Origin: Pseudocercospora fijiensis CIRAD86
Taxonomy: Eukaryota; Ascomycota; Dothideomycetes; Mycosphaerellales; Mycosphaerellaceae
NCBI RefSeq assembly: GCF_000340215.1
Contig: NW_006921537.1
Span: forward strand, 186,001 to 250,000
DNA: 64,000 nt
Direction: 5' to 3'
Shown: one piece after another, positions 11,713 to 23,499 of the stretch
Position numbering within the stretch: position 1 is the first letter of the stretch
How the letters are laid out: each line of letters begins with the position of its first letter
Position numbers and translations under genes: made by a program
The notes under the pieces: model-generated
Told to the model about the DNA's origin: nothing
What the model saw: only the letters and a program-made list of their open reading frames with translations
The model's database searches: none

Positions 11713-12630
11713 CGCGGTAACCTAGAGTTTTTCTACGGAGTAACGGGTTTATAGATTCTAGGGACTTTTGCTAACTTCTAGAGTTTAGATTTTCTTACTA
11801 ACTTATTAGACTTAGGTTTACTAGAACACTAGAGAAGAGAAATATAATTTAGAGTTAAGAAGAATTTTATTTAGGTATTTATAAGTAAGTATCGGGTCTC
11901 CGCCCGAAATTAGAAGGTTACCTTAGGACTATAAAAAAAATAATAATAATATATCTGAAACTACCTAGAGCCCCCTAGAAAACCTACGGAAACCTTTACT
12001 TCTCTAGCGGACCTAGACGATTATTACCGAGGTAGAGGGTAGTCGGAACGCTACTAAAAAAGAGAGGTTAGCGAGAGAAAGTCGAAGGGTAGCGAGGAAC
12101 TTACGTCTAAGTCTATTAAGCTACGATATTAGCGACGGTATTCGTTACCTCCGAGGCGATAGCGCTAAAACAAACGGTTAGCGAGGGTTTTATCGCGGGA
12201 AACGGAGAATCTTACCTAGATAATAACCCCTATAGCTAGAGAGACTTAAGAGCTTTCTAGGCCTTAAGAATCTTAAGAAGCTCGGAGTGCTTCTCGGCGA
12301 CATTAGTACGGGTCGCGCGGGTATAGCTAGCGTAGGCTACGTAGGCTATTTAAGGACTAAATAGTTAGCGAGAGATTCGGTATAGGAATCCCGATAACTT
12401 ATAGTAGGGCGTAAGCAATTCTCTTACGAGCGTAATTAGCGTAAGCCTTCGAGCTAGCGGGCTTAAGAAAAGTTAGCGGACCCTACGACAAATCGGACGG
12501 GAACCTTATAGATTAGTCGGCGTAGTCTTCGCCGGAGTTATAGCAACTAACGTAGTAAATTCGACGAGCTATCTAGGATAAGTTAATTTTACGAAAGGAA
12601 CCGAGAAGAAAGGGGAGGGACTTGCGGTAT

Positions 12631-12663
<33 letters not shown>

Positions 12664-13180
12664 GGGTATATATAAAGAAAAGAGGAAGAAGAAGAAAAAG
12701 AGGGAGATATTAATACTCCTAGAAGGCGCCGCTAAAGTAAAGATCGCGAAAGCAAAGGAAGGCGCGATTATAAGTAAAGCGTTTAAAAGCGCAGTTACGG
12801 CGCGTTCTAGAAGGCGGTAAGTAGGTAAAAGAGCGCGGTTTAGTAGTCGCGAAGAAAGTTATAGTCGTTAAAACCCTAGATACGGCAACCCCGACCGGAA
12901 AGTAGTAGAAACCTCGATTGTAAAGGAGGAAACTACGAGCACGTTACTCTAGAGAAGCTTAGATAGGTATAGATCTAACGGATAAAGTAATAGCGATAGA
13001 AACTACGGAGGGCTTTCTATTCCTACTAAGGAAGGGGAGGAGGACGGGGGTAATATAAAGGGCTACGCCCTAGGTAGAAAGCGCTAGCCTTAGGCATTCG
13101 GCCTACGCGACTCTAACCTACTACTTAGCGCTTAGCGTACCGTACAAAACCATTCGGATTTACGTAGATAGACTTAGCTC
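11713..13180. other. RIP-mutated non-coding stretch with a (TAG)11 tract
   Basis: No domain can be read here on either strand. It probably contains the 3' untranslated part or 3' LTR of the outer Gypsy element, but no partner LTR is in the window to prove it. A perfect (TAG)11 microsatellite sits at 12631-12663. The dinucleotide content is of the RIP type throughout. Confidence 0.6.
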
Positions 13181-16100
13181 TTTATCGAACCTATTAAGTC
13201 TTACATCTAGCATCTACGTACGCGTTACTTACCCGTAATAATAGGTATTTACGGATACGGAGGTTCTTCGTACTAAGTATAACTATATCGCCTTGTTTAA
13301 AGGTTATTAGTATATAGCGCTTATCGTAGTAGGTCTTTTAGTACTCTTAAGCCTTTATTAGCTTCTTAGCTATCTTAGTATAGATTTCTCGTATCTTCTA
13401 GACACGCTCTATTACCGCTAGTGTTTCTAGTACTTAACGCGCTTCCCTTTTCTTACGCTCGGCCTCGAGCGAGGTAAATAGATCTTATAGTAAGGTAGCG
13501 TTTTAGCCTATTATAGCTATATATAGTAAAACCTTAGTTAATAAGTGTACACTGTTATTATATACGAATTCTATAGGCTATAGGAGGTTAACCTAATCCT
13601 CGGGGTTCTTATTAATATAGCTGCGTAGGTACTGCTATAGGGTAGCATTCTGCCTCTCTATTTGACCGTTAGTCTATAGATAGAAGGCTATTAATAGCCG
13701 ATGCTTCAGTCTTAGCTATAGGTATATTTCGCTCTAATAGTGCGATATTAGTGTTAATCTACGATTAGACACTATCCCCTTAGGGGTTCCCTAATAGGTA
13801 TAGAAGATATTAGTCTATAGCGCCTCTGCTATATTAATAGTAGTCTAATCTTTACGCGCCGGGATATATCGAGCGCCTTTAGTAAATCGGTCTACTATAA
13901 TAAGAATAGTATTATATACGTCCTTACTACCCCTACGCTTAGTAGGCAGAAGGCCTATAATAAAGTCTATTATAAGCTCTAAGAATAGCTTCCTAGGAAC
14001 AGGAAGTAAAGACAACTCGCTAAATAGTAAGTGCTTTAGTGCCTTAACTCGCTAGTATACTATATAGGTCTATATATATTCCTTTATATGCCGCTTACTA
14101 TTTAGCTAGTAGTATATACGCGATAGTAGCTCGTACGACCTCTCTATACTATAGTAACTAGCAAGCTTACTATTATAGTATCGCTTTAAAAGCTCTTGTC
14201 TAATCGATTATTTAGCGGGGATATAGTATCTGCCCTTAAACTTTAAGTAACCTTTATCGTTAATCGACTAATTATTACTCTTACTAAATCGAGTCGCCCG
14301 TCTACTTATAAGCCTATTAATACGCTCGATAGCAAAGGCGTCCCTCTACTAAGTACGCAATAGCTCATCTATAAACGATTAACTATCTCTATTTGTAAGG
14401 TTATTTAATAGCACCCGTGCTATCGAACGAGGTACGTATTATATATATCTAATAGTACTAGTAGCCGAAACTACTATAACCTCTTCTATAGTACTATCGC
14501 TATATAGGCTATTACTATAGATAGCAATGTCTTTAATCGAGTTATTATAGCTCGAGCGATCTACGTTATTTCTAACGCGTACTAGAAGAACGATAACTCC
14601 GCTATAGTATTTGTTACCGCTATAGGGTCCGGAAGTCCGCTTATCCTACGCTTACTTATTAACAATACGGGCTATAGCAATCTTATACTATAGGGTTAGA
14701 AACAATAAATTAATATACTAAGTCTCGCTGTCGTAATTAGGTCGCCTCGATAGGCTATCGGTAGGGTTACTTACGCCTAGCCGGTATAATATATTAAAAT
14801 CGAATCCGGCGAGGTAGACGGCCTATCTAGCCTATCGACCTATAACCCTAGTAACCTTCGTAATTCTACGGAGGTTATTATAGTCTATATAGACCTAAAT
14901 AGGGTACTAAGCACTATCGAGATAGTAGCGCTAGTACTTAAAGGCTTCTACGATTGCTAAGAGCTCTTACTCGTAGGTCTCGTAACGACGCTCTATATCG
15001 ATTATCTTTCGTAAGAAGAAGGTAATTAGGTACTAGTAGGTATTATTAGCCTATTGTAATATAATAGCTAATATAGCGAACTATAAAGCGTTAGTCTCAA
15101 TTCGGATCTACTTACTTAGTACGAAATAGTATAATAAGGGGACTTTAGTAAAGCGTTGCTTTAGACCGTTAAAAGCGGCTTATACTCTATTAGTCTATTT
15201 GAACTCCCTAGATAGATTAGCCTTAGTTTTAGTAAGCTTAGTTAGGGGCATTACATACCGGGAATAGCCTTTAATAAAGCGGCGATAGAAATTAGCGAAG
15301 CCGAGGAACGACTATAGCTCCTTAATTAACGTAGGAACAGGCTATTTAGTAATAGTTTTAATCCGATTAGGATTAGCCTTAACACTATTAGTTAATACGA
15401 TAAAGCCGAGGAAGGCTACCTCCTTAGTAGCGAAGGTGCATTTAGAAGGCTTATAATATAAGCTATAGGCCTATAGGCGGTCGAGTACCTTACGTACGGC
15501 GGCCTAATGTTCTATAATATTAGGTAAGTGTATATAGACTAGGATATCGTCTAGGTAAACTATATAGAGGTAGTCTAATAGGCCTAATAGGGCCCGATTA
15601 ATACAGGACTAGAATATAGTAGGGGCATTAGCTAGCCTAAATAGTATAACTAAGTACTCGAAATAGCTATAGCGAGTATAGAAGGCTGTTTTCTATTTAT
15701 CGCCCTTACGAATACAGATACGATAGTACGCATCCTTAATGTCTAATATAGTATAGAAACAGGCGCTAGATAGGCGGTCGAGGGTCTTACTAACAAGCGG
15801 AAGTAGATAGCGGTCCTTAATAGTAATAGTATTAAGCCTACGATAATCGAAATATAGGCGTAGGCTACTATCCTTCTTTAGTACGAATAGGATAGGTGCA
15901 CTAGTAGGGCTATTGCTATACTAAATTCGACTAGTAGCTAGGTTCTCATCTAGGTACTTACGTAATATAGTAAGCTCTCGTTTACTAAGGTTATAGAGGG
16001 GCCTAAAAGGAACCTCCTTACCCTATATAATATCGATCTTATAGTCCGTCTCTTTAAATATAGGCAATGTCGATACTAGGTAGTATTTAAATATATTAAT

Positions 16101-18200
16101 ATAGGTCTCTCGAATAGGCTATAGTATACGAGTAAGCTAATTAGGGTCTATTCTATTAGGGGGCAGAGATTCGTCGTTATCCCCTAATAGGTCGACTATT
16201 AGGTTAGCTAAGGTAGAGGCTAGTATTAGATTGCTAATAAACAGGACCCTAATTTCGTTAGGGCACTCGCTAGTATTAATATATTCGATGTCCTCCTTCC
16301 TAGCGATTCTAAATCGCTACTATTAGCTGCCTAGATCTATAGCTACGGCGTAGTGCTTAAGAATAGGGTTTCCGAGAACAATATCGGATAGAAGGTTATC
16401 TATATCTACTATATAGGCAGTAAAATCTAATAGGCGCTTATTGCCGAGGTCGTCTTTTAGAACTATAGGAATATAGTAGACTCTATAGGTTAAGTACCGA
16501 GCGTTATTAAACTAAGCAAGGGTTAGTAGGTTAGCCCTATTTAGTTGTCGAAGGTCTAATTGCTTAGCTAGGCGATAGCTAATAAGGGCGCTAACTAAAT
16601 TCCCTAGATCTAGTATAACCTTAGTTTTATAGTTAGTACCCTTCGTATCCTATATAAGATAGGTGCGTATAATAGCTAGTATAATGTCGATAGTCTTACG
16701 CCGTACGAGGCTAATAGTTAGTACGGCGCTTACTCTTTTTTCGAAGGTTAGCCTATAGGGGTAGCGTTAGCCGCTAAAAGGTGTTTCCTATATTTAGCGG
16801 AAGTACGGTTAATCCGGGCCTAATCCCTTAGTTTGTCGTATTAGCCTAGTAGATAGCTAGTACTATTATAGTTAAAGCACTTCAACCTAGTTAGGGGGCT
16901 GCTATAGCTATTACTACTATTATTAGTTAAGCGGTTAGCATTATAGGGATACGAGCCCCTTCTATAGCCCCTATTACGGCCTCCTCTATATAGTCGTCGG
17001 CTACGGCCTCTTCTACGGTTATTGTTACTATTCCTATTATTATTAGTATTATTGTTTTAGTAGGAACCTTAGTTTCCTCCGCGGGTACTACGGTTACTAC
17101 GATTAGTACTAGTTAGTCGGATCCTCGATTCTAGTTATTATTAAAGCTAAATAGCTCGTTTAGCTATTTCTACTTCGACTACGAATTAAATGCGTATTAG
17201 ATTAGCTTATTTAAATACACGGCGACGGTCTAATTCGAGGACAAGCTCCTATCTAAGCTTTAGGCGTATTTCCGAGATCTATATAGAATTAGTCTTAGTA
17301 GGAAGGTCGTCTTCGAGGGTCTTTAAATAGGCCTCGAATAAGCGAGCCGATTAATTAGTCTTTTATTTAGCTCGAAGATACTAGTCCTAAGCGTATTATT
17401 GCCTTAGTATAGGGTTTCTAAGGGTGTCTAGTATAATAGTTTTATAGGTTTGCTACTAAATAGCGGTCTAGTCGTTAAGGGAGTTAAAATAGTTATCCTA
17501 GGTACGCTTTAGGTCGCTATTAATATACTATATAGCGTAGACAACTAATAAATAGTCGTCTAGAAGGGCCCTCGGTGCGTTTCGCTAGTTAAGCTCGTAG
17601 TTACGAATATAGTCGTTATATTGCTTTCGACTAGAGCTATTAAATACGGTACAGTCTCTAAGCTTAGTATCCTTCCTCTTCTAAATAGATAATAAAGGCC
17701 CTACTATTAGTTTAGTAGTAGTTATTAGGGCTTCTAAAAGGCGACGAAGCTCGAGGAGGTTATCCTTTAGCTATTGTTCTTAGCGTAGGGCAGTAAGCCT
17801 GTTTTAAGTAGCTTCTTAAAGTCTCCCTACTAGTTCAGGGCTAAAGGCTAGTCGGCTATATCGACGGTTAACAATATTATTAAGAATATCGTCGATAGGC
17901 AACGAGGGATTATCCCCTTCGACTATAGGTTCTTTAGTAGGCCTTCTAGTAGGCTCTTTAATAGGTACTATACTACTAGCGTTGTTATTGCTAGCGCTAC
18001 TAGTAGCGCCGCGGTTGTTATTACTTCGTAATAAGCCGGCTATTATAATAAGGGGTAGTACTAATAATGTATTACGGCCCCTTACGGTACGGATATAGCG
18101 GAATTAGTAGATATCGGTCTAATATAATTAACTTAGTATAATAGGCTATATAGAAGGCCTTACTTAATAATTAGTACGGTTGTTTTTAATAGAATAGTAC
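13180..18200 (-). mobile_element. Third Ty3/Gypsy element, minus strand, RIP-mutated
   Basis: On the minus strand a Gag/Pol order can be read from high to low coordinates. A zinc knuckle near 16835-16885 has CX2CX4HX4C spacing and reads C-FN-Y-NSTS-Y. Reverse transcriptase covers about 15920-15400, with YLDD at 15546-15557 and a KDAYYRIRI-like box. The integrase lies at about 14200-13600, with IIDFIIGLLP, a SNR box that was probably SDR, and TNGQIERQN. An integrase C-terminal segment with STKNLRIRK lies near 13300. All three integrase acidic positions can be recognised apart from the D-to-N change. No LTR pair could be matched at the two ends. Confidence 0.85.
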
Positions 18201-18322
18201 GTATAGGTCCCGTTCTTCGGGCGTAATATAGTTAAATTAATAGTTTTCGTGGCTATACTGCTAAAAGCTTAGAATAAGGACTATCTAGCTGCTACCCTTA
18301 AAGGGTAGATCGAATACTATAT

Positions 18323-18505
18323 AAGAAGGGTTATATTAGTAGGTAGATAGGGTAGTAGTAGGTATAAGTAGTATTCGATAAGAAGCTAGGAGGAGAGGGA
18401 GGAAGGCGGGCAAGTTAGCCTATTGCTAAGCGCTAAGCCCTACCTAAGGCATAAAGACCCTAGCTTTACTCGAGCCTAGTTATATACTAATTACGTATAA
18501 CCTCT
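18323..18505 (+). repeat. Repeat R1, left arm of an imperfect long inverted repeat
   Basis: This roughly 180-bp sequence is the reverse complement of 18737-18917, with scattered differences that are mostly RIP-like. It includes a GCTAAGCGCTAAGCCC block and the segment TTATATACTAATTACGTATA. With R2 it frames a 230-bp centre. It contains no coding potential. Confidence 0.85.
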
Positions 18506-18736
18506 TTAGTCCTAATATTAGTACGCCTACCGAGAGTCCTAGTTCGAGAAGATAGTATCGGCTAGAAGAGACTTTCTAACCTATAGATAGCTATTAGTCT
18601 TTTAATAATTCTAGCTTCTATTGCTTTAGGTTTCCGAAGTAAGTAATCTAGTAGTCGGAATTAATATTACTATCCTCTCCGGATTAGACTTCGGTTACAG
18701 ATAGGGATATTATTATCTCTATAGTCGACCTCTATT

Positions 18737-18917
18737 AGAGGCTATACGTAATTAGTATATAACCGGCTCGAGTAAAGCTAGGGTCTTAGTGCCTTAGGTA
18801 GGGCTTAGCGCTTAGCGTTAGGCTAACTAGCCTACCTTCCTCCTTCTCCTCCGAGATCTCTATCGAATACTATACTAACCTACTACTACCCTATCTACCT
18901 ACTAATATAACCCTTCT
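18737..18917 (-). repeat. Repeat R2, right arm of the inverted repeat
   Basis: This is the reverse-complement partner of R1, and it matches over its entire length. R1, spacer and R2 together make a foldback-like structure of about 595 bp. It could be a non-autonomous foldback element or two oppositely oriented solo copies of the same repeat. Confidence 0.85.
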
Positions 18918-19103
18918 TACAACCTCTCGCTTTAATAAATAGGACTAGGGCAAGGCGTACTAGTATAGTAAGTAGTAACCCTCCTAATCTAGATCCGATA
19001 ATAATATGCTCGTAGCTAGTCTTATCTAGTACTTATATTTTATAAAGGCGAGTATCTCTATTTAGGATCGACGTAGTATATTAGTAGAGGGTATATAAAA
19101 GGC

Positions 19104-19252
19104 ATATAACCGGCTAAGTAAAGCTAGGGTCTTAATACCTTAGGTAGGGCTTAGCGCTTAGCGCTAGTCTAACTTCCTAACCTTCCTCTCCCTCCTTTAT
19201 AGACCTTATTAAATACTATACGCTTTAGACTATACTATCTACCTACTTACCT
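19104..19252 (-). repeat. Repeat R3, third copy, same orientation as R2
   Basis: This copy shares with R2 the order ATATAACCGGCT, AGTAAAGCTAGGGTCTTA, GTAGGGCTTAGCGCTTAGCG and the final CTATCTACCTACT. It is more diverged and shorter. Three copies within 1 kb indicate a repeat family and rule out a single palindrome. The rest of 19253-19570 is RIP-type DNA without a readable feature. Confidence 0.75.
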
Positions 19253-19896
19253 AACCTATATTATATAGTAGTAGAGAGAGTACTATCCCGAAGCTATTTA
19301 ATAAAATCTTACTATAGTAAAGCTAAGCCCTACGAAAACAATAATAAGAAATAAAGATTAATATAAGATATAAAGATAGTATATAGAATAACGGCTACTA
19401 ATAGGAGAACCTAAACCTATCGACGATCGTTAGTTTCTTATATTATTTCCTAGTCCGGAAGAATCGATTGCCTTATATAATAGTACGTAGCGTAAACGAA
19501 TTTATATAACCGTTAATATAAGGGAGAAGAAATTCCCCTATCTAAAGGATCTCGCTAACGGGAGATTTCTCTCGGAACAGTTACAACTCTGTACACACAG
19601 TCCCGGTCTCAAGCCAAGACAGCCTAAGGCGGAGCTACGTCCGCGGAAACACATACTAGCAGGGACCGGGGCCACGAATATCCCTGCTAGTCAGCGATAG
19701 ACTTGTAGCGTGGTTGTTGAGAAACAAGTGGCAGACCGTGCGGAGGCTGACGTCTTAGGCGACGTTCGAGCAGCGGAACGAATTTGACATGCTCCGATTA
19801 CGAGATGAAGGCACGAGTGGCTGGGAAGTCTTGGATATTGAGATCAGGAGTAGGATAACCAGATTTGGATGGTGTTGATATTGCTTGCTATCAATG

Positions 19897-21721
19897 TCAA
19901 GCTCTTCCATGCCCCTGGACGGGCGAGACTGGCCGCCACGGAGCCAGCGTTACAGAACCGGGAACCGAAAAGTTGCGCACTTGCGTTTCTGACGCAGACT
20001 TCTCGGCAGATTCGTGAGTGCTTGAATTGTCGGCGCTGATGTCGTCGAGGGGAATGAAGTGGTCGTCATCACTGTGTCTTGGCCGGACATAGACCTCCGT
20101 CACGCCCTTTCCAAGCCCACTGGTAACAGGGGTTGGTCCGCGTAGCCCAGAGAGGCCAGGAGTCGGCGTACGACGTGAGTTGCGCGCGGTACTTCCCATT
20201 AGCTTGGGGAAAGCTCGACGGATGAGGTTGCGAATGCCAGGCATACAGGCGCAGCAGAGTGCTGTGTTGAGCTCGACGACGGTCCAGTCCCCGACTTTCT
20301 TGTAGTCATCTTGATCACAGCGTCAGCTGAATGCTTCCGTTCCAGCAACCGAGACAACACTTACAGGTGATATTTTTGGAATGGCCGAAGTAGACCAAAA
20401 GATGGAGTCGCAGAATGCTGACAATCGTGACGAAGAAACCGACTCCTGAAGTTCCATCAGAACACGCCCAGATACGATTGACGTGTAGGGAGTTTACCAA
20501 ACATGAGCATCACCAGAATCTTCTTGCGTTTGTTGAGATTCATCTTCCAGAGCATCGGCATGGGCAGACCAACTACAACGACGTCGAGAATGATGTTGAG
20601 TGCTGCCGCTGCCCATGACAGTGCATTGAGATCTTTGCACTCTCCGGGATGCGTACCGTCCCAGTGAGTCCATGCCTGTGAATTGGGTTAGCGATGAAAT
20701 GCACACAAGGCATTGCATCGGATCGTACCAGGTGGACGGGGATACACTGAAAGACGGTGACCCCGAAGAAGGTGATGGCGAAAACCACGTTGATCCCAAT
20801 GGCACCAAAAGCCAGCTTCCTGAAGTTCGGCGTTTGGAAGATTCGGAGGTAGGTAAAAAGAATGGTGATCTTGATGATTGGCAGGGCGGCAATATATAGA
20901 AGCTCGTCAAAATAGTACATCTGACGGAAAATGTTAGGTGATGTCGATGTGGTTGTGGATGAACGATGCATACCTTGAGAGCCTTGGTGATGTTGTCAAA
21001 CGGTATTGTCCAGACATCTCTGCCCATGGCCAGCGTATTCACTGCAATGATTATGAGAAGATGCCCAAAGACGCAACGGGAGAGCTTGTCATGCATGGGC
21101 TTACAGAAAGTCGAGAGCACCGTGATCGGAATGATGAGCAACCAGGCGATGGTGATCAACAAGTCGTCCCACCAAAAATTTGTATCCACGCGGGCACCTC
21201 TGACGCAAGGGAGGTTCATCTTCGACAGCATACGCATGAAGTATGCGACGCTGGCAAAGGCGCAGCCGACAATGCTGGAGACCGAGATATTCGAGGCTTT
21301 GCGGACCGGTCTTTGGCATAGAGTCTCGGTAACATTCTTTGCAGCTGTGAGAAGGCGAGTCAGTATGGCGGGAATCTCGGGGGGAGTATGTCCTTCGTAC
21401 TCAATTGCTCGCGTATTGTACATGCTGCCATAGCGCAAGCCTCTATGTCCGCCGTAGCGGTTTTATTGCTACAGCTCGCGGTAATGTTGAGGTTCGAGAC
21501 AGATATGCCTGATGCAGCAACTGCAGAGAGGAGGCATGTCCGCTGCCGAGGGCCCATCAGTATCTCTCGCGTTCACAATTCATACTGTCCGAACATCTTA
21601 CTGCACACTCTGGCATTGTCTGCAGCAGCTCCAGCGCTCTCGTCAGCTCCTCTTGCTGTGTGGTATTCTGACCAGCCGCGGATGCCGCCAAAAGAGCAGC
21701 CAGACTCCAGATGAACCGCAT
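19897..21721 (-). CDS. CFEM domain-containing PTH11-like seven-transmembrane receptor
   Basis: Exons are 21721-21602, 21542-21401, 21344-20974, 20920-20729, 20675-20498, 20445-20365 and 20309-19897 (498 aa). Introns are 52-59 nt and all frames join. The ATG at 21721 opens a signal peptide (MRFIWSLAALLAASAAG). A CFEM domain follows (about 31-97) with Cys 39, 43, 64, 76, 81 and 97, and then a seven-helix PTH11/rhodopsin-type region. Typical motifs are FQCIPV, AWTHWDG, VVVVGLPMPMLW and YDYKKVGDWTVVE. The tail is polar. PTH11 proteins sense surface and host cues at the plasma membrane of plant-associated fungi. The CFEM lacks the two middle Cys of the eight-Cys form. The gene sits alone between two RIP blocks, yet it is intact and shows no RIP. 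The ligand is unknown. Confidence 0.93.
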
Positions 21722-22716
21722 GCCGACGTCTCAAGCATGAACATTTGCTCTCGGAAGCGGTCACACTTGTGTAACTAGTCGACATGTAACAGTGAAGTCC
21801 AGAAAGACATGTGCTACACCATCCTGGAGGAGCTCAGTACATGCAGACTCCTGGTAAGTCGCCGATTCGGGGATGTCGTTCTGATGATAGGAGACAATAT
21901 ACTGGTCGCTGGTGCGCCGCAGCCTCAAGTCGCTTGCATTCGGTGGGGATACCAAGGCTCTCGAATGTCAATTTTCATGCTATTTTGAAGCGAGGCGGAT
22001 GAGGCACTAGCTCCCTCTCATGCCGGCTATTCTCCGTACGCATCGCAACCCGCGTGCCTTGCAGCAGATCACGTCCCGCCAGCGCAGCAGGGTACAGTAG
22101 TGATCGAGCCAGTGTTGGTATAGCGAAAGGATGGATGTGGACCTTTCAGAAATGAGCTTTCTTCCACCGAGCCAGATGCCGTCCGGCTGCAGAAGAACAG
22201 GAGCAAACCACCGAAGACCAGTCTCTTGGCCATCAGGTTCGTGTGCCAAGTCAGCATAGTATCATATATGTCATGCGACTCCAATCACTGAGATTTCCAC
22301 TTGGCCTGCTATACTGCAATGTTCTAGCATTCTCGAGTCCGCATCCACATACGTACGCTATCCCGAGAAGCGACTTCTGTTGAATACTTTCACCGAACCT
22401 ACCAGCATGATGGAGCTCACGCATTTCAGCCGCCAGGAGAGGGCGACCACCGAGGGCCATGCTTCATTCTTGTCATGTCCTGGGCTATGATATGGATATA
22501 TCCCAAGAGGTGGAGTTTTCTCATTTCTTGGGGCTATTGCCGCCATGAATGACGTCTTTGGCGTCAGTCTTGATTTGGCTGCAATCTCGGCTGTGATGGG
22601 GGTTCGTGTGGACCGGCTGTCTCCTTTCAGACGCTCACGTGTTGGAGCCTCAGGTGTGTGTCTTGGCTTGCTAAGAATGCTCCAGCGGAGCGTCTGACGA
22701 CAAACCTGGTAGGCAC
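21722..22716. other. Promoter-side intergenic region of the PTH11-like gene
   Basis: The dinucleotide content is normal. Several short open frames exist, but none has a domain, codon bias or splice pattern I can defend. It ends at the sharp change to RIP-type DNA near 22720. It presumably carries the promoter of the receptor gene. Confidence 0.6.
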
Positions 22717-23499
22717 TGCGGATTTTCCGCTAGCATAACTAGTATTCTAATAGAATCTACCAAATACCTCTATAACTACGCATTCTTCCATTTTGAGCCC
22801 GCGGACTTAGCTATAGGGATCCTTATAGTGTATTAAATAATTATACCTAATTAGAAAGTAGTACGAAGCTACTAGAAACATATACGGACAAAATATCGCT
22901 AAGTTCTAGCTTATAGCTAACTTGAACAATATATATTACAAGACGATAACTACCTCTCCTTATACTAAACTAGCGATACCGTCCCTATTAGAAAGGTCTC
23001 CTTTTTCTATCCCTATTACCTATTTCTCCGCGCGATATATCGTTGTTATTATATACGTTATAGGAAAAGCCCTATCTAAATCGTCGAAGAGGCGGCGCTT
23101 TTACGTAACATCGCGAAATCTACTATTCTAAGGACGTAGATCTCTCTAGTATTACCCTATATTAATTTCTAATACTGTATATATATGCTATATACCTAGT
23201 TCCTATATAATCTAGTCGCTTCTTATCGAAGGCCGGCAAGGTCTATAGAAACAGTATCTTCTAGCCGATTCTAGCTATTCTAGCGACGGCGCTAGTATTA
23301 AATACCTTTAGCGACTTAGCGTACGTGTTATTAAGTAGGTTTTATGCTTTACTACCTATCCGTAACCTAGTAACTAGCCGCTCGGCGCGGCGCGAAGACC
23401 TATAGCAAACGCAGCCTTACCGAGAAGTCTCCTTATCGTTTGCGATCTTTAATACCTTCGCCTTCTACTTTAGCCGACCCTCTAGCTAAGACGCCGATA

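Noticed and set aside
12631..12663. (TAG)11 as a coding repeat
   Set aside because: No open frame surrounds it. It is a simple microsatellite.
20672..21438. Long plus-strand frames opposite the PTH11-like gene
   Set aside because: The minus-strand model explains the region with seven exons, correct splice sites and family motifs. The plus frames have none.
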